In this document: piece after piece, positions 8,850 through 17,683 of the stretch
Numbering within the stretch: position 1 is the stretch's first letter
Layout: each line of letters opens with the position of its first letter
NCBI RefSeq assembly: GCF_004016445.2
Contig: NZ_SADT02000002.1
Coordinates: 992,001-1,056,000, forward strand
Source of the DNA: Mesorhizobium sp. M2E.F.Ca.ET.219.01.1.1
Lineage (GTDB): Bacteria > Pseudomonadota > Alphaproteobacteria > Rhizobiales > Rhizobiaceae
Direction of reading: 5' to 3'
Length of the DNA stretch: 64,000 nt
Translations under genes and position numbers: made by a program
Notes under the pieces: generated by a model
The model's database searches: none
The model's input: only the letters and a program-made list of their open reading frames with translations
What the model was told of the DNA's origin: nothing

Positions 8850-9115
8850 TTAGGGCCTACAGCAGACTTCAGTCGTTTGCTCCTCCGAATAATTCCACGG
8901 CATCAACTCGTCGATTCGGCTCTGCTTGTGGCCCTTGCCGATCGCGGTCAGCGCGTGCTGGTCAAGTAGGCGAGCGGATCGACAGCGTTGAGCTTGCAGG
9001 TCTCGATCAGCGAGGCGATAGCCGCCCAATTCTCTGCTCAAGCATCGTGTCCGGCGAAGAGAGCATTCTTCCGGTTCAGCGCGATTGGCCTGATGGTTCG
9101 CTCGACCTCGGGTTG
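8850..9115 (-). mobile_element. IS66 family TnpC transposase, C-terminal remnant
   Basis: Read on the minus strand, the piece gives EVERTIRPIALNRKNALFAG, then AENWAAIASLIETCKLNAVD, then GKGHKQSRIDELMPWNY, which is the C-terminal end of IS66 TnpC. There is an in-frame TGA in place of Gly in HDA-G-AENW and a frameshift after LAYLTST, so it is dead. The N-terminal part, TnpA/TnpB and the terminal inverted repeats were not found. Homology stops near 9111-9115, where the 25-bp repeat begins. Confidence 0.85.
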
Positions 9116-9140
9116 GAACGCCTAAGATGTGACCGTTCGC
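9116..9140. repeat. Right copy of 25-bp direct repeat at the IS66 scar
   Basis: Matches 6443-6467 in 23 of 25 positions. It abuts the point at which IS66 TnpC homology ends, suggesting recombination or IS-mediated rearrangement at this junction. Confidence 0.7.
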
Positions 9141-9303
9141 ATTAACCATCAATTAACTATCCGGTCGCCTTTAATACGGTTCTGGAGGATACTGATTTTG
9201 GCCGCGAGCGATGGTCTCGCGACGCCGGAATTAGAAAAGAAGCGGCGCTATCGCCGCCATCTGCCGGGGAGGCGCCCAGCATCTTTGATGAAGGAGCGCC
9301 GGA

Positions 9304-9585
9304 ATGAATATCGAGGAAGCAGTCACTGCGGCGACGGCGGGGTCGGGAGCGCTTCTCTCCTGTCTTGGCCAGCCGGTCGTGGCCTATCACGTCACGGCCA
9401 TCATGCGCGAAACCGACAGGAGTCACGCGCGGCAGATGCAGCTCGCTTTGCTGCGCCGAAGCATCGAGGCCCTTGTCGACGACGGCCTCGAAGACATCGA
9501 GGCCGAGCGCTTCGCGTCGCAGTTCGACGGTCGCGTCGGCTCGGCCTGGGATCGCCTGCATCCGACCGGCGACACGTCGCATTGA
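9304..9585 (+). CDS. Hypothetical protein, 93 aa
   Basis: Soluble 93-aa protein of unknown function, with no signal peptide or membrane segment. It looks real because AAGGAG (9293-9298) is well spaced before ATG 9304 and the composition is balanced (an acidic C-terminal half with LVDDGLEDIEAERFAS). No family recognised. It stands alone between the IS66 scar and the EamA genes. Confidence 0.6.
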   Translation: MNIEEAVTAATAGSGALLSCLGQPVVAYHVTAIMRETDRSHARQMQLALLRRSIEALVDDGLEDIEAERFASQFDGRVGSAWDRLHPTGDTSH

Positions 9586-9639
9586 TCTACGCTCAATAGT
9601 TGCGGCGTTCCTTTGCGGTAGGATAGACTGCGCACCCAA

Positions 9640-9657
9640 CGGCAGTTGAAACTGCCG
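9640..9657. promoter_or_regulatory. Perfect palindrome upstream of EamA gene
   Basis: CGGCAGTT-GA-AACTGCCG is an exact 8-bp inverted repeat with a 2-nt centre, 45 bp before ATG 9703. The size and symmetry suit a repressor operator; no regulator gene is adjacent. Confidence 0.5.
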
Positions 9658-9702
9658 ACTGCATGCCAAAGTGACTTTTGCACAAGGCGGCGAGGTCGGC
9701 CG

Positions 9703-10602
9703 ATGGTCGATGCGGGGACAGTTTCATCGGTATCTGGCGCCGGGTTCAAGCAACAGGCGCTCGGCGTTGGCCTTGTCGTGCTCTCGACTATCGCAATCGC
9801 CATTGTGCCTAGCTTCGCCAAAATCGCCTATGAAGGCGGCAGCAACACGCTCAGCGTCATCACCGGCCGAAGCATCTTTTCGGTGTTGATCACCTTGTTG
9901 CTGCTGGCGGCCTCGCGTCAGCCGATAGCAATTCCACGCCGGCCTATGCGGATCGCCCTGGCGGTGGGCGTGGCGTATGCCGTGATGCTCTACGGCTATC
10001 TCGGAGCCGTGAATTACCTGCCCGTCAGCCTGGTGATTTTGATCTACTTCATCCACCCGGTGCTTGTCGGTTTCATCGTGATGTTTCTGGGACAGGAAAA
10101 ACTCACGATCATATCCATCGGCGCGCTCGTCGCCGCGCTTGTGGGGCTTTACCTGGCTATCGGGCTTTCCTTCGAAGGGCTGAGCGGCATTGGATTGGCC
10201 CTCGCGGCGTTGGCGATGGCGATGACGGCGATCATTGTTGTGTGCGGTGCGCGCGCGACCGCGGAAGCAAAGGCGATTTCAGTCGGCTTCTACATGATGC
10301 TTTCGGCCGCAGTCACGCTCACCGTGATCTTCGCGCTCTTTGGAACACTGGCCTTGCCCACGACGCCGCTCGCATGGACCGGCTTTGTCGGCGTCGCCGT
10401 CGCGTCCACGGTGGGCACCCTCGCATTCATCTCGGGCATGGCTTACGTCGGCGCGGCGCGCGCGGCGATGATCAGCAATCTGGAGCCGGTCCTCGGGGTC
10501 TTGTTTGCGATTGCGGTTTTGGGGGAGCGGGTTTCGCTGCTTCAGGGCGTCGGCATCGCCATTGTCATCGGAGCGATCTTTGTCATGGAGATGCGCCGTT
10601 AG
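9703..10602 (+). CDS. EamA/DMT superfamily transporter
   Basis: 299-aa inner-membrane protein with ten predicted hydrophobic helices in two EamA repeats (about residues 20-150 and 165-295), the drug/metabolite transporter architecture. Substrates of such proteins range from amino acids to nucleotides and cannot be inferred. The frame is open from 9646, but ATG 9703 (MVDAGTVSSV) is preferred because the upstream stretch includes the palindrome at 9640. A second, diverged DMT gene follows 20 bp downstream, so the two probably form one transcription unit. Confidence 0.88.
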   Translation: MVDAGTVSSVSGAGFKQQALGVGLVVLSTIAIAIVPSFAKIAYEGGSNTLSVITGRSIFSVLITLLLLAASRQPIAIPRRPMRIALAVGVAYAVMLYGYLGAVNYLPVSLVILIYFIHPVLVGFIVMFLGQEKLTIISIGALVAALVGLYLAIGLSFEGLSGIGLALAALAMAMTAIIVVCGARATAEAKAISVGFYMMLSAAVTLTVIFALFGTLALPTTPLAWTGFVGVAVASTVGTLAFISGMAYVGAARAAMISNLEPVLGVLFAIAVLGERVSLLQGVGIAIVIGAIFVMEMRR

Positions 10603-10622
10603 CCGCATCGGGGGATTCGAGA

Positions 10623-11579
10623 ATGCAGGCGATACCGATAGTCCATCAGCCGGAACCGCCGGCCATCCCGGCAGGATCGTCCCTGGGCGGCTATCCCACC
10701 GCCGTCTTGTGCTGGCTGCTGTCGGCCGGGGTCTATATCGCGGCCAAATGGGTCGCGCCGGAAATGCCGCCCTGGGGTCTCTGCTTCTGGCGGCTCCTGT
10801 TGGCGTGTGCCATCCTGTTGCCGATCGTGCACCGCCATCACGGCGCGATGATTGCGCTCCTCAAATCCCGGCCCCTCGAGATCGTCGCCGTCGGCGCCAT
10901 CGGCCTGACGCTCTGCCAGGGCATGATCTACCGTGGCCTGAACGACACCGACGCGACCACGGCCGGCATCATCATGGCGATGTCGCCGATCATGACCATG
11001 GTGCTCGCGCGTCTCGTGCTGGGCGAACCGCTCGGGCTCTGGAAGGCGCTCGGCGCGGTTGCCGCACTTGCCGGCATGCTGGTCATCGTCGCGCACGGCA
11101 ATATCGACGCGCTGGTTAAGCTGCGCTTCAACATCGGCGAATTGTGGATCGTCGGCAGCGCCTTCTGCTGGGCGCTCTACACGGTGCTGCTGCGCCGCTC
11201 CAAATTCGGCCTCGAGCTTCTGCCGCTGGTGGTCCTCCTGCTCGGCGCCGGCGCGCTGGTGGCGCTGCCGTTCCATCTCTGGGAAATCTCCAACGACGAA
11301 CGCTCCGCCCTGAATGGCAATGGCCTGCTCGCGCTCGCCTATCTGGCCGGCCCTGGCGGTGCGCTGATGTATTATCTCTACAACAAAAGCGTCGAGACGC
11401 TGGGCGCCAGCCGGGCAAGCATGCTGCTCTATCTGCAGACATTGTTCGTCGCCATCCTCGCCTATCTGCTGCTCGGCGAGAGCTTGCATAACTACGACCT
11501 GTTCGGCGCCGCCTTCATCGTCCTGGGCATCGTGCTGGCAACGGTGATCAGGCCGAGGGCGGTTCCAGCCAAGGCGTGA
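10623..11579 (+). CDS. EamA/DMT superfamily transporter
   Basis: 318-aa membrane protein of the drug/metabolite transporter superfamily with about ten helices and two EamA repeats (first repeat ends near VIVAHGN; second has LLYLQTLFVAILAYLLLGE). It begins 20 bp after the preceding EamA gene, so probably the same operon. The sequence is too diverged from its neighbour for a recent duplication. ATG 10623 starts a family-like N-terminus; the longer frame from 10242 overlaps the upstream gene and is rejected. Substrate unknown. Confidence 0.9.
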   Translation: MQAIPIVHQPEPPAIPAGSSLGGYPTAVLCWLLSAGVYIAAKWVAPEMPPWGLCFWRLLLACAILLPIVHRHHGAMIALLKSRPLEIVAVGAIGLTLCQGMIYRGLNDTDATTAGIIMAMSPIMTMVLARLVLGEPLGLWKALGAVAALAGMLVIVAHGNIDALVKLRFNIGELWIVGSAFCWALYTVLLRRSKFGLELLPLVVLLLGAGALVALPFHLWEISNDERSALNGNGLLALAYLAGPGGALMYYLYNKSVETLGASRASMLLYLQTLFVAILAYLLLGESLHNYDLFGAAFIVLGIVLATVIRPRAVPAKA

Positions 11580-11666
11580 GCAAGCCTCACAGTAGCTCGC
11601 TTAACATATGTGGATGTCCGCGCCGCCGGATCGATCTATCGCCTTGGTGGGGCGGAGAGAATCGAC

Positions 11667-11912
11667 ATGGACTGCTTCACCAGGCTCGAAGCGCTGATCG
11701 ACGCCGGCAGCGCCGACGCGGTCCAGGAAGCTCGCGCTCTGCTCAAGCACCTCGTCGCCGGCTCACGAGCCGCTTTCGACGCGGCGGACGAATTCCTGAT
11801 CGAGTTGATGACGCTGGCCTTCCTGGTCGAGGCCGGCCTGGAAGCCTTTCACAATCCTGCGCGGCGGCTCGCGCGCCTCAGGCTCTCCAGGCTGAAGCTG
11901 CTGCTGGCCTGA
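11667..11912 (+). CDS. Hypothetical protein, 81 aa
   Basis: Small, largely helical soluble protein of unknown function (LEALIDAGSADAVQEARALL; ends in RLARLRLSRLKLLLA). A GGAGAG sequence precedes ATG 11667. No recognised domain. It lies between the DMT transporter and the SARP-like/hydrolase pseudogene; the 103-bp gap to the latter shows no clear terminator. Confidence 0.55.
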   Translation: MDCFTRLEALIDAGSADAVQEARALLKHLVAGSRAAFDAADEFLIELMTLAFLVEAGLEAFHNPARRLARLRLSRLKLLLA

Positions 11913-12015
11913 TGCACCAAGCTTTCCTAAATTAGCCATTTTTGCTATTGGCTGCGCCTTCGCAGCGGCGGCCTCGGCCGAAGGGGACCATGGCGATCGA
12001 CAAGCGCGTGAACGC

Positions 12016-13569
12016 ATGAACGGCTCTCAGCACAGGCTGGAGCTGCGCGTGCTTGGCGATTTTCAGGTGACGCGCGACGGTCAGCCGCTTGACCTGCCGC
12101 CGTCGCGCAAGACGCGGGCGCTGCTTGCTTACCTCGCCGTCACCGCCAGGCAGCACCAGCGCGAGCGGTTGTGCGAGATATTCTGGGACATTCCCGACGA
12201 TCCGCGCGGCGCCTTGCGCTGGAGTCTCTCCAAGATCCGCCAGGTGCTGGGCGCCGACGAAAAAACTCTCGTCGCCGATCGCAACGCCGTGACGCTCAAC
12301 CTCGAGACGGACTATGCGCGGCTCGCGCCGCTGGTGAAGGCCGATCTGTCGTCCCGCTCGACCGAGGAGCTCGAAGCCGTCCTTGCCTCGATCCGCGGCG
12401 GCTTTCTCGCCGACCTCTCGCTCGAACGATGCTTCGAAGACGAATCCTGGCGGCAGGCGATCGCCAGCGAAGTGGAGATCGTCGAGCTCGGCATCCTGCG
12501 CGAGCTGGTTGAGCGTCTGGCCGATGAGCCGCGACGGGCGCTGCCCTTCGCGCAGCGGCTGCGCCGCCTCGTGCCCGATGATGCGCGGCTCGCCGCCGAG
12601 ACAGAGGCGCTGGAGGACAAGGTCCGGTCGGCCACCGCTCAAGCCACGAGCCGCGCGCCCCAGTCTGGCGCTGCGCGACCGGCGCAGGCGCCGTCGAAAC
12701 CCGCCGTGTCGCCGCAGGATCCCGGCCGCGCCGTGCAATTCTGCCGGGCGCTCGACGGCACCAGGCTGGCCTATGCCAGCACCGGCAGCGGTCCGGCGAT
12801 CCTGCGCGCCGCGCACTGGATGTCGCATCTCACCTTCGACTGAGACAGCCCGATCTGGCGGCACTGGATGCGCGAACTGTCGCGCCACAACCGGCTGGTG
12901 CGCTATGACCAGCGTTGCAACGGCCTTTCGCAGCGGCATGTCATCGACATTTCGTTCGAGACCATGGTGTCGGACCTTGAATGCGTGGTCGAGGCTACAG
13001 GGCTCGACCGCTTCACCTTGCTCGGTCTGTCGCAGAGCTGCGCGGTTTCGATCGCCTATGCCATCCGCCACCCCAAGCGGGTCTCGGGCATGGTGCTTTA
13101 CGGCGGTTACGTCAAAGGCTGGCGGGCGCGCGGCGACGCCGGCGAGATCGCGACGCGCGAGGCCGTGGCGACGCTGATGCGCGAGAACTGGGGCAAGCCG
13201 AACCCGATGTTTCGCCAGGCTTTCTGCTCGATGTTCATCCCCGGCGCCACGCACGAGCATTTCGCCTGGATGGACGACCTGATGCTGCGCACCGTCTCGC
13301 CCGACGATGCCTGGCGTCTTCAGAACTCCTTTTCGATGATCGATGTCAGCGGCTTGCTGGAAAAGGTGCGTGTGCCGACGCTGGTGCTGCATGCGCGGGA
13401 CGATAACGTGGCTCCGGTCGAATCCGGGCGCACCATGGCCGCGGGTATCCCGGGCGCCCGCTTCATCGAGCTCGACAGCCAGAACCACATCCTCCTCGAA
13501 GGCGAGCCCGCCTTTGAGGAGTTCATCGACCACGTCCGCGCCTTCATCGCCGAGACCACGGGCAGCTAA
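12016..13569 (+). pseudogene. SARP/BTAD-type regulator fused to alpha/beta hydrolase, interrupted by in-frame TGA
   Basis: Two-domain protein of about 517 codons. Residues 1-210 form an OmpR-like winged helix plus bacterial transcriptional activation (BTAD) domain (LRVLGDFQVTRDGQPLDLPP). A Pro/Ala linker leads to an alpha/beta hydrolase with nucleophile Ser in GLSQSCAVS, Asp in HARDDNVAP and His in DSQNHILLEG. TGA at 12841-12843 interrupts the hydrolase start between MSHLTFD and DSPIWRHWM. Homologues of this fusion have Trp there, so TGG to TGA is likely. Without readthrough, a 275-aa DNA-binding fragment is made; a downstream ATG at 12868 could yield a 233-aa hydrolase fragment. The rest of the frame is intact, so the lesion is recent, erroneous, or suppressed. 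Confidence 0.85.
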
Positions 13570-13586
13570 GCGGATACGCGAAGTTC

Positions 13587-14042
13587 TCAGCCCCTGGCGA
13601 GCGGTACGGTGAACACCGTCGCGGTGCCGGTGAGGCAAAGCTCGCCGGCTTCGTTGCGCACCGAGGTCTCCAGCTTGGTGATCGGCTTGTCGGCGCGCAC
13701 CTCCTTGACCTCGACGCGGCCGGTGATCAGTTCGCCGACGCCGACCGCCTTGACGAATTTCCACGACACTTCGAGGAACACGGAGCCGGGGCCGGGGAGG
13801 TCCTCCGCCACCACCGCGTTCAGGATGCCGGAGGTGACGCCGCCCTGCACGATGAGCTTGCCGAACACCGAAGCCTCGGCCAGCGCCTTGTCGTAATGCA
13901 ATGGGTTGCGGTCGCCGGTCATCGCGGCGAACGCGTCGATATCCTGCGGCAGTGTGCGCCGCGAGCGCTCGGCAAAGGCGCCGATCTTTGGCCGGCCCTT
14001 GACGACGCCGACCCAGCCGTCCTTGATCACATGTACTGTCAT
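13587..14042 (-). CDS. MaoC-like (R)-enoyl-CoA hydratase
   Basis: 151-aa hot-dog-fold protein. It carries the hydratase 2 signature TGDRNPLHY with catalytic Asp44 and His49, as in (R)-specific enoyl-CoA hydratases / MaoC dehydratases. Its start overlaps the end of the upstream FAD oxidoreductase (ATGA at 14039-14042), so the two are translationally coupled. It is last in a minus-strand operon (flavin monooxygenase, geranylgeranyl-reductase-like, MaoC) and converges with the SARP/hydrolase gene 17 bp away. It probably acts in modification or degradation of an acyl-CoA-type compound. Confidence 0.88.
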   Translation of the reverse strand: MTVHVIKDGWVGVVKGRPKIGAFAERSRRTLPQDIDAFAAMTGDRNPLHYDKALAEASVFGKLIVQGGVTSGILNAVVAEDLPGPGSVFLEVSWKFVKAVGVGELITGRVEVKEVRADKPITKLETSVRNEAGELCLTGTATVFTVPLARG

Positions 14043-15310
14043 GGTCTTGCTCCTGTTCGGTTGTGTGAAAGGTCGGCCGGCGGCCTGTCCTGGTTGGCCG
14101 GCGCCCGATAGGTCGAGGGCTTCGAGGCCCGGCGGACGGGCATGGGTTGCCCGGCCAGCGCCTGCACCTCTGCCTTCAGCACGGCGCTGAAGCGGCGATG
14201 CCGCTCGCCGATATCGTCGAGCGTCCAGTCGAAGCCGGCGACGGCGTCGGTGGTGTCGAGGATCTGGTTCGCGATCATGTCGCGCTGCCGCTTCCAGATC
14301 GCGAATGCCGCCTCCGAGCCGTCGAGGATGGCCCGCGCCAGAGTTTCGGCGTCTCGCAGCGCATCGGAAATGCCGTGCGAGGTGATCGGGTCGCGGAAGA
14401 AGCCGGCGTCGCCCACCAGCGCCCAGCCGGGGCCGTGCGGCTGGCGGATATAGCCAGGCACGCCGCGGAACGCCTGCAGGCGGGCGTCCTTCGGCGCAAG
14501 GGCCGCCTGTTCCGCCAGAGCCGGCGAAAGCGCCTCGAGCACATCCATGCGGGCACGCGCATGGCCGAGGCGGAAGCGCTGGTCGAACAGGCCCGTCGGC
14601 ACCGAGGCGACGATGCAGGCGAGGCCGTCATTGGTCGGGATGAAGGAGCCGGCGATCCCGTCGCGGAAGTACCAGTGATAGCCGGCGCCGGGCTCGACCG
14701 GCGCATAGCCATAGACATGGGCGGCCGACACGGCACCGCGCCGCAAGGGCTGGGCGTCGACGCATTTCGCCACCAGCGAGCCGACACCGTCGGCGCCGAC
14801 GACGATATCGGCGCTGACCCGCACTGAGGTGCGGCCGGCGACGCGGATCTCGATGCCGCGAACCCGGCCGCGCGTGTCGGCGAAGAGGTCGCCGACCGCC
14901 ATTTCGTGCAGGATCTCCGCACCAGCCTTGCGGGCCGCATCGACCAGGATCCGGTCGAGCACGGTGCGCCGCGGCGCGATCAGGCCGGGAAGCTCCGAAC
15001 CTGAGGCGAGGGGGATGGTGATCTCGTTGTCGCCATAGTGGAAGGTCGTCGTCTCGATCAGCGGCGTGCCGGCCTTGAGCAGCGGCTCGAGCAGGCCCCA
15101 GCGCCATAATTGCAGCACCGCTGGCCGCATCAGCGCATGCGTCGACAGCGTGTCGGAGCCAAAGGGCTTGCGGTCGATCGCCAGCACCTTGAGGCCCGCG
15201 CGGGCAAGCAGCATCGCGGTCGCCGCACCCGCGCAGCGCGCGCCGACGATGATGGCGTCGTAATGGCCGCGCCTGGGGGAGGCCATGAGGGAGATGGGAT
15301 TGCTTGTCAT
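14039..15310 (-). CDS. NAD(P)/FAD-dependent oxidoreductase, geranylgeranyl-reductase/aromatic-hydroxylase type
   Basis: 423-aa flavoprotein of the p-hydroxybenzoate-hydroxylase fold. The N-terminal dinucleotide motif is the GxRCAG variant typical of the geranylgeranyl-reductase group (IIVGARCAGAATAMLLARAG). The second FAD motif is VGDAGFFRDPITSHGISDAL. It probably oxidises or reduces a hydrophobic substrate. The operon context is a flavin monooxygenase 12 nt upstream and MaoC overlapping downstream. The start is taken at ATG 15310; an ATG nine codons in (MASPRR) is an alternative. Confidence 0.87.
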   Translation of the reverse strand: MTSNPISLMASPRRGHYDAIIVGARCAGAATAMLLARAGLKVLAIDRKPFGSDTLSTHALMRPAVLQLWRWGLLEPLLKAGTPLIETTTFHYGDNEITIPLASGSELPGLIAPRRTVLDRILVDAARKAGAEILHEMAVGDLFADTRGRVRGIEIRVAGRTSVRVSADIVVGADGVGSLVAKCVDAQPLRRGAVSAAHVYGYAPVEPGAGYHWYFRDGIAGSFIPTNDGLACIVASVPTGLFDQRFRLGHARARMDVLEALSPALAEQAALAPKDARLQAFRGVPGYIRQPHGPGWALVGDAGFFRDPITSHGISDALRDAETLARAILDGSEAAFAIWKRQRDMIANQILDTTDAVAGFDWTLDDIGERHRRFSAVLKAEVQALAGQPMPVRRASKPSTYRAPANQDRPPADLSHNRTGARP

Positions 15311-15322
15311 GGTCGTGGTTCC

Positions 15323-16549
15323 TCAGGCCGCCTTGCGGCCGTTGCGGTCGAGATGACGGGAGATTTCGGCGGCGATCGCCTCGGCATCCGCGCCGACGCC
15401 GCCGATGAAATTGGAATCGCGCTTGCGCAGGAAGCGGAAGCCGAGCGCGTAGAGGCCGGGCACGGTGGTGACGCCGCCCTGATGCGCGAGCTCGCCATCG
15501 GCGCCGAGCGCCAGCGGCTCCAGCCAGCCGAACGAGCGCGCATAGCCGGTCGCCCAGATGATGCTGCGGATCGATCCGTCCGTCAGCGACAGCCGCTCGC
15601 TCGCGGCCGATGGCAGCGCCACCGGCTCGGGCCGGTACGGTGTCGGCGTGCCAGCAAAGCGGTCGATCTCGTCGAGCAGGCGCGCCTGCTTCGCTTCCGC
15701 CGCCGCGATGTGCTGGCCGAGGTCGCCGGCGAAGGCGATCTCGCGGTCGCCGACGCCGCGCGCCCGCCCGGTGAGTTCCACGCCGAGCGCCTGCAGCGTG
15801 GCGAGGTCGACATCGGCCCTGTCCGGCCGGCCGGCGAGCTGCAGCGATGGCTGGCGCCGGGCGCCTTCCGGATTGGCCAGGTCTTCCGGGCGCTGCGCCA
15901 TCAGGCCCATCGCGCACAGCCAAAAGAAGATGTCCTGGCCACACCATGTTCTGGGCAGGCGCGTATGCTTGCTGACCGAAAGCACCACGCGCCGCCCGGC
16001 GCGGGCGAGCTCGTCGGCGATCTGCACGCCGGACGACGAGGCGCCGACGACCAGCACGCCGCCGCCCGGCAGCTCGCCGGGCGAGCGATAGTGCGAAGCG
16101 TGAATGCTGAGGGGTCCGCGAAGTGTCTCAGTCGCGAAGGGGATGAGCGGGCGGTCGCAATGTCCCGTCGCGACGACGACCGCGCGTGCCGACCAGTCGC
16201 CGGCGTTGGTGCGCAAGGCGAAGCCGTCGCTGGTTCGCTTGGCGGAGTTGACCTCGACATTGGTCTCGACCGGCGCATGCCATTGCCAGGCGTAGCGCTC
16301 CAGGCTTTCCACGAAAGCCCCTTTGCTCATGAAGCCGTCGGGATCGCCGCCCTTGTAGGGCGAGCCGGGGAGCGCATTCAGCCAGTTCGGCGTGAGCAGC
16401 CGAAGCGAGCGCCAGCTCTGCGAGCGCCAGCGCTCGCCGATGCGGCCGCGCTCCAGCACGGCATGGTCGATGCCGGCCTGGCCGAGGCAATGGCTGAGCG
16501 CAAGGCCGGCCTGGCCGGCGCCGATGATGACGACATCCGAGCGTCTCAT
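15323..16549 (-). CDS. Flavin-containing monooxygenase-like oxidoreductase (CzcO type)
   Basis: 408-aa flavoprotein with an N-terminal FAD motif (VVIIGAGQAGLALSHCL) and a second NADPH Rossmann motif (VLVVGASSSGVQIADEL), the FMO/CzcO two-nucleotide architecture. GRIGERWRSQSWRSLRLLTP is typical of the group. Likely NADPH-dependent monooxygenation of a small organic substrate. First gene of the three-gene minus-strand operon with the GGR-type oxidoreductase and MaoC; a strong terminator (16575-16601) separates it from osmC upstream. Confidence 0.88.
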   Translation of the reverse strand: MRRSDVVIIGAGQAGLALSHCLGQAGIDHAVLERGRIGERWRSQSWRSLRLLTPNWLNALPGSPYKGGDPDGFMSKGAFVESLERYAWQWHAPVETNVEVNSAKRTSDGFALRTNAGDWSARAVVVATGHCDRPLIPFATETLRGPLSIHASHYRSPGELPGGGVLVVGASSSGVQIADELARAGRRVVLSVSKHTRLPRTWCGQDIFFWLCAMGLMAQRPEDLANPEGARRQPSLQLAGRPDRADVDLATLQALGVELTGRARGVGDREIAFAGDLGQHIAAAEAKQARLLDEIDRFAGTPTPYRPEPVALPSAASERLSLTDGSIRSIIWATGYARSFGWLEPLALGADGELAHQGGVTTVPGLYALGFRFLRKRDSNFIGGVGADAEAIAAEISRHLDRNGRKAA

Positions 16550-16574
16550 GGATCAGTTCCGTCTGAGGCAAAGA

Positions 16575-16601
16575 GGCGGTCCGGATTGGCCCCGGACCGC
16601 C
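16575..16601 (-). terminator. Terminator-like hairpin after osmC
   Basis: GGCGGTCCGG / CCGGACCGCC is a perfect 10-bp stem with a 7-nt loop, 8 bp past the osmC stop. On the minus strand it is followed by tctttgc, a weak U-tract. Confidence 0.7.
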
Positions 16602-16608
16602 TGGAGGC

Positions 16609-17187
16609 TTACTGGATGGTCTTGATGCCGACGGTGACCGGCACGCCCTTGGTCAGCACGTCGAAGACCGCCGAACGGGTGCGCGACTGCTCGACCAGCT
16701 GTTGGAGCTTTTCGGCCGGCGCGTCGCCTTCGATCTCGAACGACACATGGATGTTCTGGAAGCCGTTGCGGACCTCGTCGGAAATGCCGAGGATGCCGCG
16801 CAGATCGATGTCGCCGTCGACCGAGCACTTCACCTTGGTGAGCTTGATGCCGCGCGCTGCGGCGATGTTGGCCACGCCCGCCATCAGGCAGCCCGCCAGC
16901 CCATGCAGCAGCCACTCGACCGGGGTCGGAGCATTGTCGGCGCCGCACAGGATCGCTGGATGGTCGGCGTCGGCATAATGCGGCTTCTCGTGCTTCTGCT
17001 CGTTGCCGGCGCCGAAGAAGCCGTTCATGACGGTCTTGCTGTGCGTGCCCTCGATCCACTCATTGTGGGCGCGGAACTGGAACTTGGCGAGCTCCGGCTG
17101 CCCGGCGACGAAATTGATCGTCGCCATCAGGTTCGGCGTGTCGACCCCGTTGAGCGGAAGCCGTGCAGGTTTGGTGTTGGGTTGCAT
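16609..17187 (-). CDS. OsmC family peroxiredoxin-like protein
   Basis: 192-aa OsmC-family protein. The two reactive cysteines are in AILCGADNAPTPVEW and HGLAGCLMAG, as in organic-hydroperoxide reductases of the OsmC/Ohr fold. The length is above classic OsmC (about 140 aa), as in a common YhfA-like subgroup. Start: TTG 17199, ATG 17193 and ATG 17187 are in frame; GGAG lies 6 nt before ATG 17187, which is chosen. Monocistronic, with its own terminator. Likely protects against organic peroxides. Confidence 0.9.
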   Translation of the reverse strand: MQPNTKPARLPLNGVDTPNLMATINFVAGQPELAKFQFRAHNEWIEGTHSKTVMNGFFGAGNEQKHEKPHYADADHPAILCGADNAPTPVEWLLHGLAGCLMAGVANIAAARGIKLTKVKCSVDGDIDLRGILGISDEVRNGFQNIHVSFEIEGDAPAEKLQQLVEQSRTRSAVFDVLTKGVPVTVGIKTIQ

Positions 17188-17367
17188 CTTCATCTCCAAG
17201 GTTGGTTTTGCGGCTTGGTTGCCGTGACGGCATTTGTTTGCCGGTTGAGCGTTTGAACGAGAGTGGATGCGACCGTGGAATTTTTCATACGCTCACCGTG
17301 GAATTTGGCGTGGACGTATCGTTTGAAACGGCGCGGCCCACCGCCTGAATCCAGCGCGCCGGAACGC

Positions 17368-17400
17368 AAAAACCCCTGGGCGTTGGGAAGCGCCCGGGGC
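17368..17400 (-). terminator. Rho-independent terminator of the DUF1127 gene
   Basis: On the minus strand a CCCCGGGCG-type stem pairs with CGCCCAGGGG and is followed by TTTTT. It lies 35 bp after the stop of the DUF1127 gene (17435). Confidence 0.85.
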
Positions 17401-17434
17401 TTGTCGACGGCGTGGCCGCAATCGCTATCGGCGG

Positions 17435-17683
17435 TTAGCCGATGGTGCGGATGTCCATCCCGCCGGTGCCGGAGGCAGCGCGGCGCGTGGAGGTGTAGTA
17501 GTCGATTCCCGAACGGGTGATGCCCATGTCCTTGAGCAGATAGTCAGGCATGGCGTGCAAGGCGGCGCGGTCGCTGCGCATCCTCATGGCATGATAGACA
17601 AGCCTGAGTGCGCGGCCGGCAAAGCCGATCAGGCCGGGGCTCGCGCGGCCGGTTTCATAGGCGGTATGTTCCAAACTCGTCAT
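17435..17683 (-). CDS. DUF1127 domain protein
   Basis: 82-aa small basic protein. The C-terminal half has the DUF1127 (YjiS-like) signature LHAMPDYLLKDMGITRSGID, with an Arg-rich helix before it (HAMRMRSDRAAL). In alphaproteobacteria such proteins can bind RNA and influence phosphate or sRNA-linked metabolism. The frame is open to 17713; ATG 17683 follows GGAG with good spacing and is preferred over ATG 17695. It has a clear terminator downstream and about 460 bp of non-coding DNA upstream. Confidence 0.9.
   Translation of the reverse strand: MTSLEHTAYETGRASPGLIGFAGRALRLVYHAMRMRSDRAALHAMPDYLLKDMGITRSGIDYYTSTRRAASGTGGMDIRTIG

Noticed and set aside
12841..12843. Selenocysteine insertion at TGA
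   Set aside because: Family residue is Trp, not Cys; no SECIS-like element or Sec genes in view.
11932..13764. Long minus-strand frame over the SARP/hydrolase gene
   Set aside because: High-GC shadow frame lacking domains and a ribosome site.
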